Assembly: GCA_017402995.1 (NCBI GenBank)
Contig: JAFQOV010000015.1
Coordinates: forward strand, 1-64,000
Reading direction: 5' to 3'
Source of the DNA: Candidatus Gastranaerophilales bacterium
GTDB taxonomy: Bacteria; Cyanobacteriota; Vampirovibrionia; Gastranaerophilales; Gastranaerophilaceae
Length of the DNA stretch: 64,000 nt
Below the pieces are notes generated by a model. It ran no database searches, was not told where the DNA came from, and worked only from the letters and a program-made list of their open reading frames with translations. Below, one piece after another: positions 63,755-64,000 of this stretch. A program made the position numbers and the translations under genes. Position 1 is the stretch's first letter, and each line of letters starts with the position of its first letter.

Positions 63755-64000
63755 TCTTTTTTTAAGATAAATATTGCTTCTTGGGCAAAAAAGTTTGAAA
63801 AAATATTGTATTGGATTGCTTTTCTAACTTTTGCTTTTGTTGTATAGAGCCCATTTTCAATTGTAATATTTCTCTTTTTAGCAAATTCAAAAAAGTCTTT
63901 AATTGTTAAAAGGTGAATATTTGGTGTGTCATACCATTCAAATGGTAAAACTTTTGATTTTGGCATTTTGCCCAAGAAAAACAAATAAAATCTTATTTTC
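63751..64000 (-). CDS. metW: MetW-like methyltransferase, C-terminal part (cut by window edge)
   Basis: The last 82 codons of a gene that continues past the window: no stop precedes the frame at 64000. The segment GKMPKSKVLPFEWYDTPNIH is characteristic of MetW, followed by LLTIKDFFEFAKKRNITIEN. MetW takes part in methionine synthesis with MetX in many bacteria; the SAM domain is outside the window. The stop codon overlaps the previous gene's stop in TTAA. Confidence 0.88.
   Translation of the reverse strand, partial: KIRFYLFFLGKMPKSKVLPFEWYDTPNIHLLTIKDFFEFAKKRNITIENGLYTTKAKVRKAIQYNIFSNFFAQEAIFILKKD

Overview
This window is chromosome from a strongly AT-rich bacterium with a Gram-negative envelope. 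It carries two TolC-type outer-membrane proteins, a LolD/MacB-type ATPase, several lipoproteins and FabI. The best fit is a gut-type non-photosynthetic relative of cyanobacteria (Vampirovibrionia/Gastranaerophilales, formerly Melainabacteria). The reasons are type IV prepilins with FTLAEV/FSLVEI leaders, an atpD-atpC pair standing apart from the other ATP synthase genes as in cyanobacteria, and cytoplasmic proteins starting with an Asn/Ser/Phe-rich leader ending in [ST]F[SQ]xK. This placement is inference from gene content; no 16S rRNA gene is present.

Layout. 1-2.7 kb: MITE-like element, type IV prepilin with a tiny membrane protein, an XRE regulator with tandem operator-like repeats, an unrecognised protein. 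2.8-10.2 kb: surE, a response regulator with a degenerate kinase-like partner, a TPR protein, tmk, a coiled-coil/HTH protein and a PAS-GAF histidine kinase. 10.2-11.6 kb: tRNA-Arg(TCT) whose 5' and 3' ends are duplicated around it, plus a zinc-ribbon/DUF4145 protein. 11.7-14.2 kb: an 834-aa prepilin-like adhesin. 14.3-17.1 kb: rlmD, small regulators and secreted proteins. 17.1-20.2 kb: probable 6S RNA, gyrB and a GC-rich repeat block. 20.2-31.4 kb: MacB-like permease, TolC, fabI, TolC-MacA-MacB ATPase and an M16 protease. 31.5-36 kb: nitroreductase, membrane glycosyltransferase, C-terminal processing protease and OmpR-type regulator. 36-42.6 kb: speD, rimI, a BioY-like protein, the flagellar export/switch genes fliR-Q-P-O-N, upp. 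42.6-51.6 kb: atpC-atpD, yajQ, rpsU, malQ, nadK, recN, a GHL10-like hydrolase. 51.7-64 kb: a 983-aa coiled-coil protein, glgA, rsfS, a PSP1 protein, pnp, a radical SAM protein, folE2, a GNAT-like protein and the end of metW, cut by the window edge.

Genes that probably work together: glgA and malQ in alpha-glucan metabolism; the TolC-MacA-MacB ATPase operon with the separately placed permease at 20.5 kb; fliN-O-P-Q-R in flagellar assembly; PSP1-rsfS and pnp-rpsU in translation and RNA turnover.

The least explained features are: GC-rich repeat blocks that begin on the stop codons of surE and gyrB and surround tRNA-Arg with copies of its own halves; -10 boxes exactly one promoter-length before the ATG of genes that lack a ribosome binding site (leaderless genes); the N-terminal leader shared by GlgA, MalQ and two unknown proteins; and a run of convergent genes that meet with no terminator, sometimes on a shared TTAA.
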